From: Paenibacillus sp. P25
GTDB lineage: Bacteria; Bacillota; Bacilli; Paenibacillales; NBRC-103111
Assembly: GCA_024704175.1 (NCBI GenBank)
Contig: CP085629.1
Span: 7,004,001 to 7,068,000 of the forward strand
Direction: 5' to 3'
Length of the DNA stretch: 64,000 nucleotides
Shown here: positions 63,145-64,000 of the stretch, piece after piece
Position numbering within the stretch: position 1 is the first letter of the stretch
How the letters are laid out: each line of letters opens with the position of its first letter
The notes under the pieces: generated by a model
Database searches by the model: none
Seen by the model: only the letters and a program-made list of their open reading frames with translations
Told to the model about the DNA's origin: nothing
Position numbers and translations under genes: made by a program

Positions 63145-63824
63145 TTATGAGAGGATACCCAATTGCTTGGCGAGCTCGATGATATGCGCGGTGTTGTGTT
63201 TTTTCAGGCGAAGCCACTCCAGATAAGGGAATTTGCCTTTGACAACGGAGGATATTTTGCACAGCTCGTTATTGATGGACTGCTCATTATAAAACAGCTT
63301 CTCGGCGATTTCCTTGCGGTTGTACCCTTGATCGAGCAGCTGCAAAATCTCGATTTGCCGGGGCGTAATTTTTCGCCTCAGTTCTTCATGCTCTTTGTGG
63401 CTTAACTGCTGGAGCAGCTTTCCGGCGGAGGAATAGTGAAGGCCGGACTTCCGCAGGTGCGCATTCCGGATAGCCTCGGGCAGATCGCGGTAGTGCTCCT
63501 TCGTAATATAGTTGACCACGCCGCCGAATGAAACGGCATGCAGCATCACATCTTCACGGTCGAGCGAGGACAGAACGATAATCTGCAGCTCCGGCTGAAT
63601 CGACTGAATCTCCATGGCGGCCTCCAGACCGTCATAGTGGGTCCCGGTCAAATTAATGTCCAGCACGAGCACGTCGATCGGAACCGAATTTACAGCCGAA
63701 ATCAATTGATGCTTATAGGCGCGGAGCCGACCACCCGGATGTCTTCCTGTCTGCTCAAATAATCGACGAACAACTCCCGGAACAGCGGATCGTCCTCGCA
63801 TACAAACACGTCGATCGGTTTCAT
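63145..63824 (-). CDS. NarL/LuxR-type response regulator, frameshifted
   Basis: ATG 63824 lies 5 bases after GGGAGG. The receiver domain starts MKPIDVFVCEDDPLFRELF (acidic pair Asp11, Asp12). A one-base break near 63718 joins VVGSA to YKHQLISAVNSVPIDVLVL; the phospho-Asp is in VLDINL and the conserved Lys in YITKEHY. The C-terminal helix-turn-helix is ITPRQIEILQLLDQGYNRKE followed by IAEKLFYNEQSINNEL. The length is about 226 residues. It forms an operon with the sensor kinase. The dyad sites at 61173 and 61277 are possible targets. Confidence 0.85.
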
Positions 63825-64000
63825 GCCAGCCTCCCAGCGTGTGGAAAAAGTTGGTATGGGGCAAAATCAACTAAAGCATAAGGGATTCGATTGACAGCGT
63901 AAATGGTTCGAAATGCATATTTTTGTAAGCCAAAGGACAGCGCGCCGGTGGAATGCCTTTTGACCCAATGAACCAATCCTACCGGGGATGAGAAGGGGTA
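63825..64000. other. Right edge, upstream region of the two-component operon
   Basis: No gene is seen. It should contain the promoter of the response regulator/kinase operon; I see no clear -35/-10 pair. Confidence 0.3.

Noticed and set aside
1-64000. CRISPR arrays, tRNA or rRNA genes, complete prophage or insertion sequences
   Set aside because: No spaced direct repeats, no cloverleaf or rRNA motifs, and no intact transposase or phage structural genes were found on reading both strands.

Overview
The window looks like the chromosome of a Gram-positive spore-former of the Bacillales, most likely a Paenibacillus. The reasons are strong AGGAGG-type ribosome binding sites, TTGACA/TATAAT promoters, many U-tailed intrinsic terminators, a T-box leader in front of ileS, and families typical of Paenibacillaceae (PadR with a DUF1129 partner, CBO0543, SBBP repeats, copper-amine-oxidase-N domains, many ECF sigma factors). 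This is inferred from gene content; no 16S or other marker is present. About 27 genes carry single-base frameshifts, mostly in runs of G, C or A. They hit conserved genes (ileS, ktrB, an ABC ATPase) at points where the protein continues cleanly in another frame. I therefore read most of them as sequence-quality indels, give the whole span of each gene, and mark where the frame breaks.

Layout. 1-2060: copper/redox-thiol operon (YtkA-like lipoprotein, NirD-like Fe-S protein, CopZ, glutaredoxin). 2172-3993: MarR regulator and MFS transporter sharing one operator motif. 4016-5809: small membrane protein and a DHA2 drug exporter. 5967-10152: hairpin-rich leader, PfpI-type protein, then a T-box-controlled type-2 isoleucyl-tRNA synthetase. 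10209-12381: NTF2-like protein and MDR oxidoreductase divergent from a TetR regulator. 12390-16268: Dabb protein, PadR/DUF1129 pair, CBO0543 protein, ArsB-like pump. 16877-18240: SDR enzyme and an IS91 remnant. 18303-22540: XRE-cupin regulator divergent from a lactonase-like/hydrolase/RidA/EamA operon.

22547-25018: a chimeric gene remnant, then an ECF41 sigma factor with an NDH-2-like oxidoreductase. 25098-28312: TetR/aldo-keto reductase and an epoxide hydrolase. 29443-30790: KtrB potassium transporter. 31023-35233: TetR/NmrA pair and a large secreted glycosidase-like protein. 35681-38514: a predicted seven-bladed SBBP propeller and a stand-alone relative of its C-terminal domain. 38777-42931: DinB protein, phytoene-desaturase-like oxidoreductase, glycolipid synthase with PAP2 phosphatase. 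43675-48810: TetR/DoxX operon divergent from a complete Fbp-type ABC importer. 48893-58330: lipoprotein, OYE, LMW-PTP, ECF sigma/anti-sigma pair, cysK and several secreted or unknown proteins. 58596-60635: ECF42 sigma with its YCII partner and truncated EthD and NTF2 fragments.

The right end (60654-63824) is the most unusual part. Two divergent small secreted-protein genes share the same roughly 30-bp dyad element, pointed outward in both directions. One of them encodes tandem 11-residue LERGQ repeats behind a signal peptide interrupted by a stop codon. A membrane sensor kinase and a LuxR-type response regulator lie next to them. This is my best candidate for an undescribed system.
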